Positions 36,450 to 45,844 are shown, counted from the stretch's first letter. The stretch: 64,000 bases of DNA from Hymenobacter radiodurans (GCF_004355185.1 NZ_CP037922.1:3318001-3382000); one strand, 5' to 3'. The notes: generated from the sequence alone by a model not told the origin. Numbers and translations: made by a program.

Positions 36450-37680
36450 CGCTCCGGCGCCCCAGCCCGATCATAACGACGATTTTCGACCTCGCTACCG
36501 CGGCTATTTCCGCCGTCACCGGGGACAGTTCAACGCCTATAAGCCCCCCACGCCGCGCTGGCGCGTGTACACACTGCATCTGCTGCTGTTTGTTGTCACG
36601 CTCATAACGACCACGCTGGCCGGGGCGGAGTGGATGACGGGCCGTACTTTTTTTGATCCGCGCACAGTTGGATCTTTAAGTGTATGGCTTTCACGGGCCG
36701 AAATACGGGAGGGACTGTGGTTTTCCTTGCCATTTTTGGGCGTACTCACCGTGCATGAGTTTGGGCACTACTTCACGGCGCGCTACTATAAAGTGCGGGC
36801 TACCTTACCCTACTATATTCCGTTTTTTACTGGTTTCTTTAATACCATTGGTACGTTTGGAGCGGTTATCCGCATCAAGGACCGGATTTTCTCCCGTAAG
36901 GAGTTCTTTGATATTGGGCTGGCCGGGCCGTTGGCGGGTTTCTTGGTGGCTATACCAGTGCTCATGTATGGCTTTACGCACCTGCCGCCTTTAGAATACA
37001 TCTTCCAAGTTCACCCAGAATATCGCGTATATGGCGCTGATTACGCGCAATACGTGTACAAAAGTGCTGGTGGTGATGGTTTAGTCCTGGGCAAGTCGTT
37101 GATTTATCAATTCTTGGAGTCGTGGCTGGCTGATCCGGCGCTACTTCCTCATCCCAATGAGCTAATGCACTACCCCCTGTTGCTGGCGGGCTCGTTGGCG
37201 CTATTCTTTACGGCGCTCAACCTGTTGCCTATTGGTCAACTCGATGGGGGGCATATTCTGTATGGCTTGCTAGGTTTCCGGCGCTTCAATCAGATTTCAG
37301 CGGTACTGTTTATCGGGTTTATCTTTTATGCGGGACTGGGGCTGTTTACTGTTGATAGCTCCGATGACTCGCTGCTGTATGGTGGCCCGATTTATCTGTT
37401 TTACTTATTTACCGTGTTTCGCCGGGCCGTGCCCACGCCGCGCCGGGCGCTGATGCTGGTGTTGGGCGTAGTGGCGGCCCAGTTGGCGCTTAGTTTGGCT
37501 GTACCGGGCATTGCGGGCAACCCAGGCTGGCTGGTGTTTGGGTTTCTGCTGGGCCGCGTGATGGGCATTTATCACCCACCGGCTCCCGACGAAAGTTCAC
37601 TGAGCGCCGGCCGTAAGGTGCTGGGCTGGGTAATGCTGGCTATTTTTGTGCTCTGCTTCACGCCTTCACCTTTCGGTTAA
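36427..37680 (+). CDS. Site-2-type M50 membrane metalloprotease
   Basis: This 417-residue multi-pass membrane protein has the zinc-binding HEFGHY motif in the sequence GVLTVHEFGHYFTARYY (about 105). The third zinc ligand is in LLPIGQLDGGHILYGLLG (about 275). It has at least seven hydrophobic segments. Such enzymes cut transmembrane substrates in regulated intramembrane proteolysis. No ATG is available near the N terminus, so the GTG at 36427, inside the HAD gene, is the likely start. A short soluble N-terminal region (charged, Pro-rich) precedes the first helix. Motif copies at 36543 and reverse 37246 encode YKPPT and DGGHIL, the latter overlapping the zinc-ligand segment. Confidence 0.87.
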   Translation: MPSLPLPDAPAPQPDHNDDFRPRYRGYFRRHRGQFNAYKPPTPRWRVYTLHLLLFVVTLITTTLAGAEWMTGRTFFDPRTVGSLSVWLSRAEIREGLWFSLPFLGVLTVHEFGHYFTARYYKVRATLPYYIPFFTGFFNTIGTFGAVIRIKDRIFSRKEFFDIGLAGPLAGFLVAIPVLMYGFTHLPPLEYIFQVHPEYRVYGADYAQYVYKSAGGDGLVLGKSLIYQFLESWLADPALLPHPNELMHYPLLLAGSLALFFTALNLLPIGQLDGGHILYGLLGFRRFNQISAVLFIGFIFYAGLGLFTVDSSDDSLLYGGPIYLFYLFTVFRRAVPTPRRALMLVLGVVAAQLALSLAVPGIAGNPGWLVFGFLLGRVMGIYHPPAPDESSLSAGRKVLGWVMLAIFVLCFTPSPFG

Positions 37681-37715
37681 GTCGGCGGAAGCAACGTCGC
37701 TTGTTTGCTTATTCT

Positions 37716-38339
37716 ATGCTACTTGAACAACGCCAACTGACGCAAACTACGCAGTTGGCTCTTCGCCCCCACGGGCTTTATATCTGTCGAAAAGACCGGC
37801 GTGGCCAGATTACGCTGGAAGTGGAGATGCCTTATGAGGAGGTGCTGCCTGTACGCGTGGAGCGTCGTCGCCAGTTACCATCGCGCTGGCAACTGCTCAG
37901 CTTACTGTACACGTGGATCATTTGCACCCAGTTCGCGCTGAAGCAGTCTGAGTCAGTGTATGGGCTTGTTGCGCTGGGCGTAGGCTTGGGCTTGGTGGCC
38001 CTTTACTGGTACGCCCGCCGCAACTGGTGGAATCACTTTATTCTGAGCACTACTCACGCCCGCGTGGTACTGGCTGACCGTCCCAATGAGCGCAAAACGC
38101 TGTACCGCTTCACCGAAGCCCTAGAGCAGCGCACGAAGGATTATCTGCGGGAAAACTACGGCAATATCAACCCGTTAGGCCTCATCGAGCCCCAACTACA
38201 ACGCCTACGCTGGCTACACAAGCTGGAGGTGCTTACCGATAAAGAAGCCCGCGCCCTCTCCACCCGCCTTACTGGCCGAATGGACGATTCGCCGCTACTG
38301 AGTATGGGGCAGGAACTGGAAGCGCCTTATGCAAACTAA
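37716..38339 (+). CDS. Conserved-type membrane protein of unknown function
   Basis: This 207-residue protein starts MLLEQRQLTQTTQLALRPHG. It has two adjacent membrane helices (roughly 70-110, LLSLLYTWIICTQFALK and VYGLVALGVGLGLVALYWY) between a basic N-terminal domain with beta character and a C-terminal helical region (LEQRTKDYLRENYG, LHKLEVLTDKEARALSTRL). I do not recognise the family. It follows the M50 protease by 35 bases and is probably co-transcribed, making it a candidate partner or substrate by position only. It ends immediately before a terminator. Confidence 0.65.
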   Translation: MLLEQRQLTQTTQLALRPHGLYICRKDRRGQITLEVEMPYEEVLPVRVERRRQLPSRWQLLSLLYTWIICTQFALKQSESVYGLVALGVGLGLVALYWYARRNWWNHFILSTTHARVVLADRPNERKTLYRFTEALEQRTKDYLRENYGNINPLGLIEPQLQRLRWLHKLEVLTDKEARALSTRLTGRMDDSPLLSMGQELEAPYAN

Positions 38340-38378
38340 CAAAAAAGCCCCCAGAAACGTTTCTGGGGGGCTTTTTTG
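38340..38378. terminator. Bidirectional terminator from an inverted motif pair
   Basis: ACAAAAAAGCCCCCAGAAA pairs with TTTCTGGGGGGCTTTTTTGT between convergent genes. The core is the same as that at 49866-49904, including the loop AGAAACGTTTCT. The arms carry five C and six G. Confidence 0.92.
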
Positions 38379-38397
38379 TGTCGTTGATTAACAGCTT

Positions 38398-39593
38398 CTA
38401 ACGTCCTTCCAACGCCGCTACGCCAGGCAGTTCTTTACCTTCCATATATTCGAGCAGCGCGCCGCCGCCAGTTGAAATATAGCTTACGCGGTCGGCGTAG
38501 CCCATCTGGTTGACGGCTGCGGCCGAGTCGCCGCCGCCGATGAGGCTGAAGGCGCCGTTGGCGGTGGCTTCAGCAATAGCCGCGGCCACGAACTCAGTGC
38601 CGGCCGAGAAATTTGACATCTCAAAAACGCCCATCGGACCATTCCAAAGGATAGTGCGCGACTGGCGAATGATGTTGGCGAAGTTCTCACGCGACTCCGG
38701 ACCGATGTCTAGGCCCATCCAGCCATTCGGAATGTGGTGGTTGGGGGCCGTTTCTACGTTGGCGTCGTTGGCAAAGCGGTCGGCAATGAGCGAGTCGGTA
38801 GGCAGCACTAGGTTCACGCCTTTTTCCTTGGCCTTTTGAATCAGGTGTAAGGCCAAATCGAGCTTGTCGGCCTCGAGCAAGGAGCCGCCAATGTCACCGC
38901 CTTCCGCTTTGGCAAACGTGTAGGCCATGCCACCACCAATTAGCAGGTTGTCAACTTTATCCAGCAGCTGCTCAATGAGTTGGATCTTATCCGAAATTTT
39001 TGCTCCGCCCATAATGGCCGTGAATGGGCGCTCGGCTTTGGTGAGCACGCGGTGGGCATTATCCAGCTCACTTTGCATCAAATAACCCGCTACGCGGTCT
39101 TGGGGGCAAAATACTGGGCGGCCACGGCCGTGGAGGCGTGGCGACGATGGGCGGCCCCAAATGCATCGTTCACGTACACGTCGCCTAGCTGCGCCAATTT
39201 CTCGGCGAAAGCCGTATCGCCAGCTTCTTCTTCTTTGTAAAAACGCACGTTTTCGCAAAGCAAAATCTGGCCGGGTTGCAGATCAGCAGCCATTTTAGCG
39301 GCGTCGGGGCTCATCACATCATTGGCAAACAGTACCGGCGTACCATATTCTTCCTGCAAGCGTGGAGCGATGCTTTGCAGGGAGAATTTCTTTTCCGGAC
39401 CTCCTTTGGGCCGGCCCAAGTGAGAGAGCAGGATAACGCTGCCGCCGTCAGCCAGAATTTTGCGAATGGTGGGCGTGGCGGCGCGAATGCGGGTATCGTC
39501 GGTGATGTGCAGCTCGTCGTCGAGGGGCACGTTGAAATCGACGCGCACCAGGGCTCGTTTGCCGGCGAAGTTGTACTGATCGAGGGTTTGCAT
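38398..39593 (-). CDS. pgk: Phosphoglycerate kinase, frameshifted in a motif copy
   Basis: This glycolytic enzyme transfers phosphate from 1,3-bisphosphoglycerate to ADP. N-terminal signatures are [29 protein letters not shown] and [11 protein letters not shown]-terminal ones are [37 protein letters not shown] and [11 protein letters not shown], ending [10 protein letters not shown] and [14 protein letters not shown]. The frame breaks at the run of five G (39102-39106). Adding one base gives [15 protein letters not shown], the expected continuation, and a 398-residue protein of normal length. Every other motif copy of this kind has six C/G, so a dropped base in an essential gene is most likely a sequencing error. 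Confidence 0.93.
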
Positions 39594-39701
39594 AAGTAAG
39601 TTGTAGGGTTTGGTAGGCCTTATACGGGACGAATGTAGTAGAAGCTTTGACGTGGCCGTGTTTCGCATCCGTTCTACTTTCCCCGTACCTTTGCGCTACG
39701 T

Positions 39702-42452
39702 ATGAAAATAGGCATCTTCTTCGGCGGCCCGTCGCGTGAGCGGGAAATATCCTTTGCGGGCGGCCGCACTGTGTACGATAATCTGGACAAAGGCTTGTTT
39801 CAGGCCGTGCCCATCTTCGTGGACAGCCGGGGCAACTTCATTTTGCTCGACTGGCATTATATCTATAAAGGCACCATCAGGGACTTTTTCCCGCCCGTAT
39901 CGGCCCTGCCGGCCTCCGAGCACCGTTTGCAGGTGTACTTGGAAAGCTTGGGCGAGCTAAGCCAGGAGGAACAAGACCGCATCATTACGGAAGTCGGACG
40001 GCGCGTGCAGCCGCATGAGCTCCGCGAGCTGATGGACTTCGCCTTCCTAGCTCTGCACGGGCCCGGCGGCGAAGACGGTGCCATTCAGGGCTTGCTGGAG
40101 TGGTACGGCGTTCCGTATTCGGGCTCCGGCATTTTGCCTTCTGCGTTTGGCATTGATAAAATTGCCCAGAAAAAACTGCTTCATGCCCTGAATCGGCCCA
40201 CGCCTGCTTTCCGCGTCATCAGTACGGAAGAGTGGGACGCCGCTGATCCAATAGCTACGCTTGAGTACTTAGTGCGTGAGCTGGGCTTACCGCTCGTGTT
40301 TAAAGCCCCGCGCCAGGGTTCGAGCATTGGCGTCTCGATTCTACGCGAGAAAAATGCCCCCCAGTTTGTGGCCGCCGTGGAGCGCAGCTTATTCCGCAAA
40401 ACCCTAACGCGCAGTGAGTGGCAGGGCAAGAGCGACGAGCAGAAACTCCTGTGGCTGCAGCAGCTCACCGACATTCGGGAAGGCATCGGGCTGCCGGTCC
40501 TGCTGGAAGTGAAAAGTGCCCAAGCCGCAACTGATGTTGCTATTACGCCTCAGGAGCCGCAGCTCATTTATCATCCTGAGAAGCTGCTGCACACGCTTAA
40601 TGAGCAGTTTGAAACCGTTGAGCAGGTGTTGCTTACCAACATCGATGGCGAGTCGCAGGTGCTGGTGGAGAGCTTCGTGGCGGGGCGCGAGTTTTCGTGC
40701 ATCGTAGTGGAAGACCCGAACGGTGAACCGCTGGCTTTGCCCCCCACCGAGATTGTGAAGGGCGAGGAAATGTTCGATTACCGCTCCAAGTACCTGCCCG
40801 GCCTGAGCCGCAAAATCACGCCCATTGACCTGCCTGAGGACAAGATTCAGGAAATCCGGGAGGCTTGCCAGGAGATGTTCCGCACCTTCGGTTTTCAAGT
40901 GTACGCCCGCCTAGACGGCTTTATTCAAGCCACCGATGGCAGCCTGTTCCTGAATGATCCGAACACCACGTCGGGAATGTTGCCGGCCTCTTTCTTCTTC
41001 CACCAAGCCGCCGAAATTGGCCTGAATCCTTCTCAGTTTCTAACGTATCTGATTCGCACTTCTCTGGCCGCGCGGCGCCGCGCAGGCATGCAGCCAGTGC
41101 GGCTGGGGGGCATTTTGGCACAGCTAGATGCAGCCGTAGCTTCGCGCCAGCAACAGGAACGGCAGCGTACCAAAGTAGCCGTAATTATGGGTGGCTACTC
41201 TTCCGAGCGTCACATTTCAGTGGAAAGCGGCCGCAATATTTACGAGAAGCTCAGTTCTTCGGTAAAATACGAACCCATTCCAGTGTTCCTGACGGGCTCC
41301 GCCCAGGAGCATAGGCTCTACGTGCTGCCCATCAACGTGATGCTCAAGGACAACGCCGACGACATCCGCGAAAAAATTGAGTACGCTGAAGCCGGTCACG
41401 AGCTGCATCCAGTATTAGCCCGCATCCGTCGCGAAGCTGAGGCTATTACGGGCACCTACGCTGGTCAGCCCACGGCCCAACCCCGCCGAATTTCCTTCGA
41501 GGAGTTGGCCGAGATGGTCGATGAGGTGTTTATTGCCTTGCATGGCCGGCCCGGCGAGGATGGCGCTTTGCAAAAAGAGCTGGAGCAATTCGGTTTGCCC
41601 TATAATGGCTCTGGCGTCGAATCGAGCAGCATAACCATCAACAAGTTCGAAACGAACCGTCGCCTGCGCGAAGCTGGTTTGCGCGTAGCTGAGCACCGCA
41701 TGGCTAACCGCCTGGAGTGGCAGGCCGACGCCGAAACCTTCTACCGCTCACTGGAAACGCAGTTTCATTATCCCTTCATCGCCAAGCCCGCCGACGACGG
41801 CTGCTCTTCGGCAGTGAAAAAGATCAAAAACCGGCAGGAGTTGGAAGCGTTTAGCCAGCTCATCTTCCGCGACCAGGAAGACCTGCTGCCCGAACCGGCC
41901 CGCACCCTGCACCTTGGCTTCAAGGAAGAATTCCCGCAGAAAGATGCCTTCCTGGTAGAAACGCTGATCAGCCGCGACGGTGCCCAGCATTTTCTCGAAG
42001 TAACTGGCGGCTTGCTCACGCACTGGCGCCCTGATGGTTCGTTGAATATCGAAGTATTCGAAGCCTCCGAAGCGCTGGCTACCGGTGAGGTGTTGAGCTT
42101 AGAAGAGAAATTCCTGGCTGGCGAAGGTCAGAACATCACGCCCGCCCGCTATGCCCCCGACCCGGCGGAGCGGCAGCGCATATCGGAGGAAGTAAAGAAA
42201 GAGCTGCGTCGCGTGGCCGAAGTGCTGAATATTCAGGGTTACGCCCGCATTGATGCCTTCGTGCGAGTGCGCGAAACCGGGGCCGTAGAGGTACTAATTA
42301 TCGAGGTAAATTCGTTGCCTGGAATGACGCCCGCCACCTGCATTTTCCACCAAACAGCGCTGAACGGCTATACCCCCTACGATTTCATTGACCGGATTCT
42401 GGAATTTGGCAAAGAGCGGCAGCGGAAGCTCGAGATAGAAGCGAAAAGCTAA
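39702..42452 (+). CDS. Tandem D-alanine-D-alanine ligase-like protein
   Basis: At 916 residues this is a head-to-tail duplication of ATP-grasp Ddl modules. Half one (1 to about 475) has FFGGPSREREISFAGGR, LHGPGGEDGAIQGLLE, PYSGSG, KAPRQGSSIGVSI and NDPNTTSGMLPASFF. Half two (about 485-916) has IMGGYSSERHISVESGR, LHGRPGEDGALQKELE, PYNGSG and EVNSLPGMTPATCIFHQ. Single Ddl enzymes are about 300-370 residues. Ddl makes the D-Ala-D-Ala dipeptide of peptidoglycan. Half two keeps the canonical EVN metal ligands, while half one has NDPN. One half may be catalytic and the other regulatory, but both look plausible. A PASTA protein follows in the same direction, consistent with a cell-wall role. Motif copies are at 40356, 40739 and 41105. 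Confidence 0.85.
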   Translation: MKIGIFFGGPSREREISFAGGRTVYDNLDKGLFQAVPIFVDSRGNFILLDWHYIYKGTIRDFFPPVSALPASEHRLQVYLESLGELSQEEQDRIITEVGRRVQPHELRELMDFAFLALHGPGGEDGAIQGLLEWYGVPYSGSGILPSAFGIDKIAQKKLLHALNRPTPAFRVISTEEWDAADPIATLEYLVRELGLPLVFKAPRQGSSIGVSILREKNAPQFVAAVERSLFRKTLTRSEWQGKSDEQKLLWLQQLTDIREGIGLPVLLEVKSAQAATDVAITPQEPQLIYHPEKLLHTLNEQFETVEQVLLTNIDGESQVLVESFVAGREFSCIVVEDPNGEPLALPPTEIVKGEEMFDYRSKYLPGLSRKITPIDLPEDKIQEIREACQEMFRTFGFQVYARLDGFIQATDGSLFLNDPNTTSGMLPASFFFHQAAEIGLNPSQFLTYLIRTSLAARRRAGMQPVRLGGILAQLDAAVASRQQQERQRTKVAVIMGGYSSERHISVESGRNIYEKLSSSVKYEPIPVFLTGSAQEHRLYVLPINVMLKDNADDIREKIEYAEAGHELHPVLARIRREAEAITGTYAGQPTAQPRRISFEELAEMVDEVFIALHGRPGEDGALQKELEQFGLPYNGSGVESSSITINKFETNRRLREAGLRVAEHRMANRLEWQADAETFYRSLETQFHYPFIAKPADDGCSSAVKKIKNRQELEAFSQLIFRDQEDLLPEPARTLHLGFKEEFPQKDAFLVETLISRDGAQHFLEVTGGLLTHWRPDGSLNIEVFEASEALATGEVLSLEEKFLAGEGQNITPARYAPDPAERQRISEEVKKELRRVAEVLNIQGYARIDAFVRVRETGAVEVLIIEVNSLPGMTPATCIFHQTALNGYTPYDFIDRILEFGKERQRKLEIEAKS

Positions 42453-42509
42453 TTTGCGCCCCGCTTTCAAGTAAGCATATTAAAATATATAGCACACCAG
42501 CATACCACA

Positions 42510-43295
42510 ATGGCTTTTCTTAAATCCGATACCCCACTCGACGTACTGAAACACTTGGTGGTAATTGGCTTGGCGGTGGCCTTGCTGCTGTTCGGTTTTT
42601 TCTTCGTGTACTTGCCCATGACCACCAACCACGGCGAAACCATTGTGGTACCGAAGGTGACCGGAATGCGGCAAAGCGACTTAGAAGACTACCTCGACGA
42701 GCGCAACCTGCGCTACTTCGTCGATGACTCCAGCTATAGCCCCAACATCCCGGCGTACACGGTGCTCACGCAGGACCCGGCCCCCGGCCAGCAGGTGAAG
42801 GAAGACCGCAAGATTTATATCTCGGTGAGCATGAAAAACCCGCCGGTAATCAAAATGCCCAAGCTCACGGAAGGCTCCGTGAAAAATGCGCAGATGATTC
42901 TGGCTAGCTACGACCTGGTAGTAGGCGAAATTCAGAAGGTACCTGATTTGGCCCAAAACTCAGTATTGAAGCAACTGGTGAACGGCAAGGAGATAGAGCC
43001 AGGTTCGCCTATTGCGAAAGGTACACGGGTGGATTTAGTCGTCGGTGATGGGCAGGGCAACCAGGAGTTTCCGGTGCCTAATGTTATCAATATGCCTGCT
43101 GATGAGGCCTCTACGCTACTTGTAGGGCAGGGCTTGCAGGTAGGAGAAATTTTCTATCAGCCCGCTGAAGAAGGGCAAGTGGATGGCACCATTGTAAAGC
43201 AACGCCCCGTGGCCACTCCTGGCGCTACTATTCGTATGGGGCAGCTGGTGGATTTGTGGGTAGCGGGCAATGAGCCGTTGAAGGCGGTGCAGTAA
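42510..43295 (+). CDS. Membrane-anchored PASTA-domain protein
   Basis: This 261-residue protein has a short cytoplasmic N terminus and one membrane helix (LVVIGLAVALLLFGFFFVYL, about 17-36). Three periplasmic PASTA repeats follow (VVPKVTGMRQSDLEDYL, IKMPKLTEGSVKNAQMIL, FPVPNVINMPADEASTLL), each with the LxxxGL-type strand pattern. PASTA domains bind uncross-linked peptidoglycan or lipid II, usually in kinases or PBPs. Here there is no kinase domain. Its position just after the tandem Ddl points to a cell-wall sensing or scaffolding role. Confidence 0.88.
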   Translation: MAFLKSDTPLDVLKHLVVIGLAVALLLFGFFFVYLPMTTNHGETIVVPKVTGMRQSDLEDYLDERNLRYFVDDSSYSPNIPAYTVLTQDPAPGQQVKEDRKIYISVSMKNPPVIKMPKLTEGSVKNAQMILASYDLVVGEIQKVPDLAQNSVLKQLVNGKEIEPGSPIAKGTRVDLVVGDGQGNQEFPVPNVINMPADEASTLLVGQGLQVGEIFYQPAEEGQVDGTIVKQRPVATPGATIRMGQLVDLWVAGNEPLKAVQ

Positions 43296-43367
43296 GTAAG
43301 ATGCTTTCAATGTATCAGGTAAAATTTCTCCGATCCGCAGCCGTTTACCTTGCGTAAATTGCTGTCT

Positions 43368-45221
43368 ATGAGCTACCCGAAACTTCTACTTTCCTTATTG
43401 ACGCTTGGCTTGCTGGTGCCCTTAGCCGGACATTCTCAAGTAGTTACACCGCTCACCGCTGACCAAAGCCGCCAGTCTGTTATTCGTACGCCTCCCGTAG
43501 CTCGACGCGGCACGGCAGTCACGTTGCCTCTATTCGATGATTTTGCCCCCCAGGGCGAAGGCTTGCCAAATCTACTGTTCTGGGAGCCCGGCGGGGGAAC
43601 CTTAGTGAATAACCGCTTTCCGGTAGCGCCTCCTTCCCGGGGTGTAGTCACGTTCGATGGGCTTTCCGCTACTGGTCAGCCTTATGGCAGTTCTTCAGCT
43701 TATAACGATACGGACACGCTCACTTCGCAGCCCATCGATTTAAGTGGGCTTACGGCCGCCAGTGGCGTGTACCTAAGTTTTTTCTGGCAATCGGGAAGTA
43801 TTGTGGGGCCGCCAAAGGCAAATACAGGCAGTCAGCCCGTGCGCCTAGAACTGGAAATGCTGGACAACACTGGCCTGTGGCAGCAGGTTTGGGTACAGCT
43901 CAGCACGGGAGCACGCACCAATTTTCAGCAACAGCTCGTTGCCGTCGATCAAGCCCGATACCTGCATTCGGCTTTTCAGTTTCGGTGGCGGGCTACGGGC
44001 AACCTTGCTAATACCCGCGACGCCTGGAGCCTCGACTACATCCTGCTGAACCGCGGCCGCTCTGCCACCGACAATTCTTACCGCGATATTGCCACCAGCG
44101 CCCCGCTCACCAGCCTGTTGCGGCGCTTCGCGGCGATGCCCATAGAGCAGTTTAACGCCAATGCCGCCGGTGAGCTAAACTCCAACACACTTACTACCAT
44201 CAATAACTTTGATGTAGGCCCCGCCCCCACGCCTATTGCCTGGACTGGTACCCTGCAAGTCCTCCCAAGCGGCCCAAGGGCTACTTTCCTGACGGGCAAT
44301 AAGTCGTTGTCGGCACGGCAGCAGCAGGACGTAATTGCGGGTGACGTTCGTATTTCTCCTTTGCCCAATACGCCTGAAGCTAAGCGCATAACGCATCGTA
44401 TTGCCATTCAAACCAACGAAACGAATCCGCTCACTTTATCCAACGACACTATTTCTCGCATTACGGAGCTAGCTGATTACTACGCTTACGATGATGGCTC
44501 AGCGGAAGCAACCGTGAGTCTGCCCGCCCTTTCTACCGGACCAGCCAGCTACCTCGCTTACCGCATCGACCTGAATCGTCCTGATCGGGTACGCAGTGTC
44601 CGCATCTATCCGTCGCCGACGGGTGTAAGCCGGGTAATAACGATGAACGTGTGGGATCAGGACCCGCTAACTAATTTGCCCACGGCCGAGCCAAAAGCCT
44701 CCCAGACCTTTACTATTCCGGCCAGTTTGCCTGCCGGACAAGCATTTGTAGATATTCCCTTCCCGCAGCCAGTAAACGTGAGCGGGACTTTTTATGTGGG
44801 CTATGGTCAGGCGTCGCTGGGCTTTTTTATCCCTTTTGGCATTGACCTCAACAGCACCGTCCCGGAGGGCTATCTGCTTACGAATGCGGCTAATGCATGG
44901 ACGGCCACCTCTACCACGCCTGCTGGTGCCCCGTTAATTCGGCCCGTAATGGCAGGCAGCATAATCACGGCTGCTTCCAATCCAGTGCTAGCGGCCAGTA
45001 TCAGCGTTTATCCCAATCCGAGTGCTGGATTGGTGCGCGTGGAGGGCCTCTACCTGCGGGTTACTGTGCTAGATGCCGTGGGACGTACTGTTTGGGAAAA
45101 AGCCGACGTGCAGGCCGGACAGTCTGAGCTGGACTTGCGAAATCTACCGTCAGGAGTGTATATGGCGCGGTTTTTACTTCCTCAAGGCGAAGTTGTCACG
45201 AAGCGTTTAGCACTAAATTGA
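43368..45221 (+). CDS. T9SS-exported protein of unknown function
   Basis: This 617-residue secreted protein has a signal peptide MSYPKLLLSLLTLGLLVPLAGHS, a large beta-rich body without a recognisable catalytic domain, and a T9SS type A sorting tail (SISVYPNPSAGLVRVEGLYL to EVVTKRLALN). The start at ATG 43368 is chosen over a TTG at 43350. A forward motif copy at 43545 encodes DDFAPQGEG. Proteins of this layout in the group are common and mostly uncharacterised. It lies in the same direction as the PASTA gene but 72 bases away. Confidence 0.78.
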   Translation: MSYPKLLLSLLTLGLLVPLAGHSQVVTPLTADQSRQSVIRTPPVARRGTAVTLPLFDDFAPQGEGLPNLLFWEPGGGTLVNNRFPVAPPSRGVVTFDGLSATGQPYGSSSAYNDTDTLTSQPIDLSGLTAASGVYLSFFWQSGSIVGPPKANTGSQPVRLELEMLDNTGLWQQVWVQLSTGARTNFQQQLVAVDQARYLHSAFQFRWRATGNLANTRDAWSLDYILLNRGRSATDNSYRDIATSAPLTSLLRRFAAMPIEQFNANAAGELNSNTLTTINNFDVGPAPTPIAWTGTLQVLPSGPRATFLTGNKSLSARQQQDVIAGDVRISPLPNTPEAKRITHRIAIQTNETNPLTLSNDTISRITELADYYAYDDGSAEATVSLPALSTGPASYLAYRIDLNRPDRVRSVRIYPSPTGVSRVITMNVWDQDPLTNLPTAEPKASQTFTIPASLPAGQAFVDIPFPQPVNVSGTFYVGYGQASLGFFIPFGIDLNSTVPEGYLLTNAANAWTATSTTPAGAPLIRPVMAGSIITAASNPVLAASISVYPNPSAGLVRVEGLYLRVTVLDAVGRTVWEKADVQAGQSELDLRNLPSGVYMARFLLPQGEVVTKRLALN

Positions 45222-45327
45222 TACGTTAGGATACAACAAAGAAAGCCTGGAAGATGGATGAGTTAAATTTTCTTCCTAAACTACGCTCCGAAACCGACGA
45301 TCCCCCCCACAAATAGTCCCCCATATT

Positions 45328-45624
45328 ATGAGCGATATTACTTCCGAAGAGTTGAAGAAGCGACAGGCTACTGGTGAAAAACTGGTTATTCTGGACGTAC
45401 GTGAAGGCTGGGAATACGAAGAATCGCGTATTGAAGGCAGCCAGCACATTCCACTGGGTTCTTTACCCCAGCGCGTAGATGAGCTAGAAGACCTGAAAGA
45501 AGGAGAAGTCATTGTGCATTGCAAGGGTGGCAGCCGAGCTAATGCAGCGAAGGCTTTCTTGGCCCAAAATGGATTTCGTAACGTTCGCAACCTGATTGGC
45601 GGTATCACAGCTTATCAGCAATAA
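45328..45624 (+). CDS. Single-domain rhodanese-like sulfurtransferase
   Basis: This 98-residue stand-alone rhodanese domain has VILDVREGWEYEESRIEGSQHIPLG and the active-site loop VHCKGGSRA with the catalytic Cys that carries persulfide. It ends LIGGITAYQ, where GGI-type residues normally close the domain. Cytoplasmic location is expected. It probably supplies sulfur or acts in thiol chemistry, but its partner is unknown. It precedes a strong terminator and the ohrR gene. Confidence 0.9.
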   Translation: MSDITSEELKKRQATGEKLVILDVREGWEYEESRIEGSQHIPLGSLPQRVDELEDLKEGEVIVHCKGGSRANAAKAFLAQNGFRNVRNLIGGITAYQQ

Positions 45625-45662
45625 AAATGGCGACGCATAGCTGAGTCTGATCAGATGTGTAA

Positions 45663-45713
45663 GCGCAAAAAAGCCCCCCAACCGCTCTTTATCAGTTGGG
45701 GGCTTTTTTGCGC
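45663..45713. terminator. Terminator from an inverted motif pair after the rhodanese gene
   Basis: GCGCAAAAAAGCCCCCCAAC (forward copy at 45673) pairs with GTTGGGGGCTTTTTTGCGC (five G at 45698) around a loop of about 14 bases. The arms extend beyond the motif into AAGCGC / GCGCTT. Confidence 0.9.
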
Positions 45714-45733
45714 TTATGCGCTTATGCGCTTCT
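45710..45733 (+). repeat. Three tandem 8-base units GCGCTTAT
   Basis: GCGCTTAT, GCGCTTAT and GCGCTTCT follow each other directly on the downstream shoulder of the terminator. Such short tandem units can arise by slippage next to hairpins. Confidence 0.8.
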
Positions 45734-45794
45734 GTTTTTGATTAATTTTTATTGCTCATTATCAATGGATTATGCCTAATTTTAAAATTTGGTT

Positions 45795-45815
45795 GTACAC
45801 AATTTAATTGTGTAC
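45795..45815. promoter_or_regulatory. OhrR operator
   Basis: This is a perfect 21-base palindrome with half-sites GTACACAATT and AATTGTGTAC around a single T, 29 bases upstream of the ohrR start. Known OhrR operators contain TACAATT-AATTGTA inverted repeats, which this matches closely. It probably allows OhrR to repress its own gene and the downstream ohr until organic peroxides oxidise the sensor Cys. Confidence 0.85.
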
Positions 45816-45844
45816 GTATAAGCGGTCACTATCATCATTACTCA

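Noticed and set aside
45302..45327. C-rich runs upstream of the rhodanese gene as motif copies
   Set aside because: They lack the G before the C run and the A/T flank, so they do not fit the consensus.
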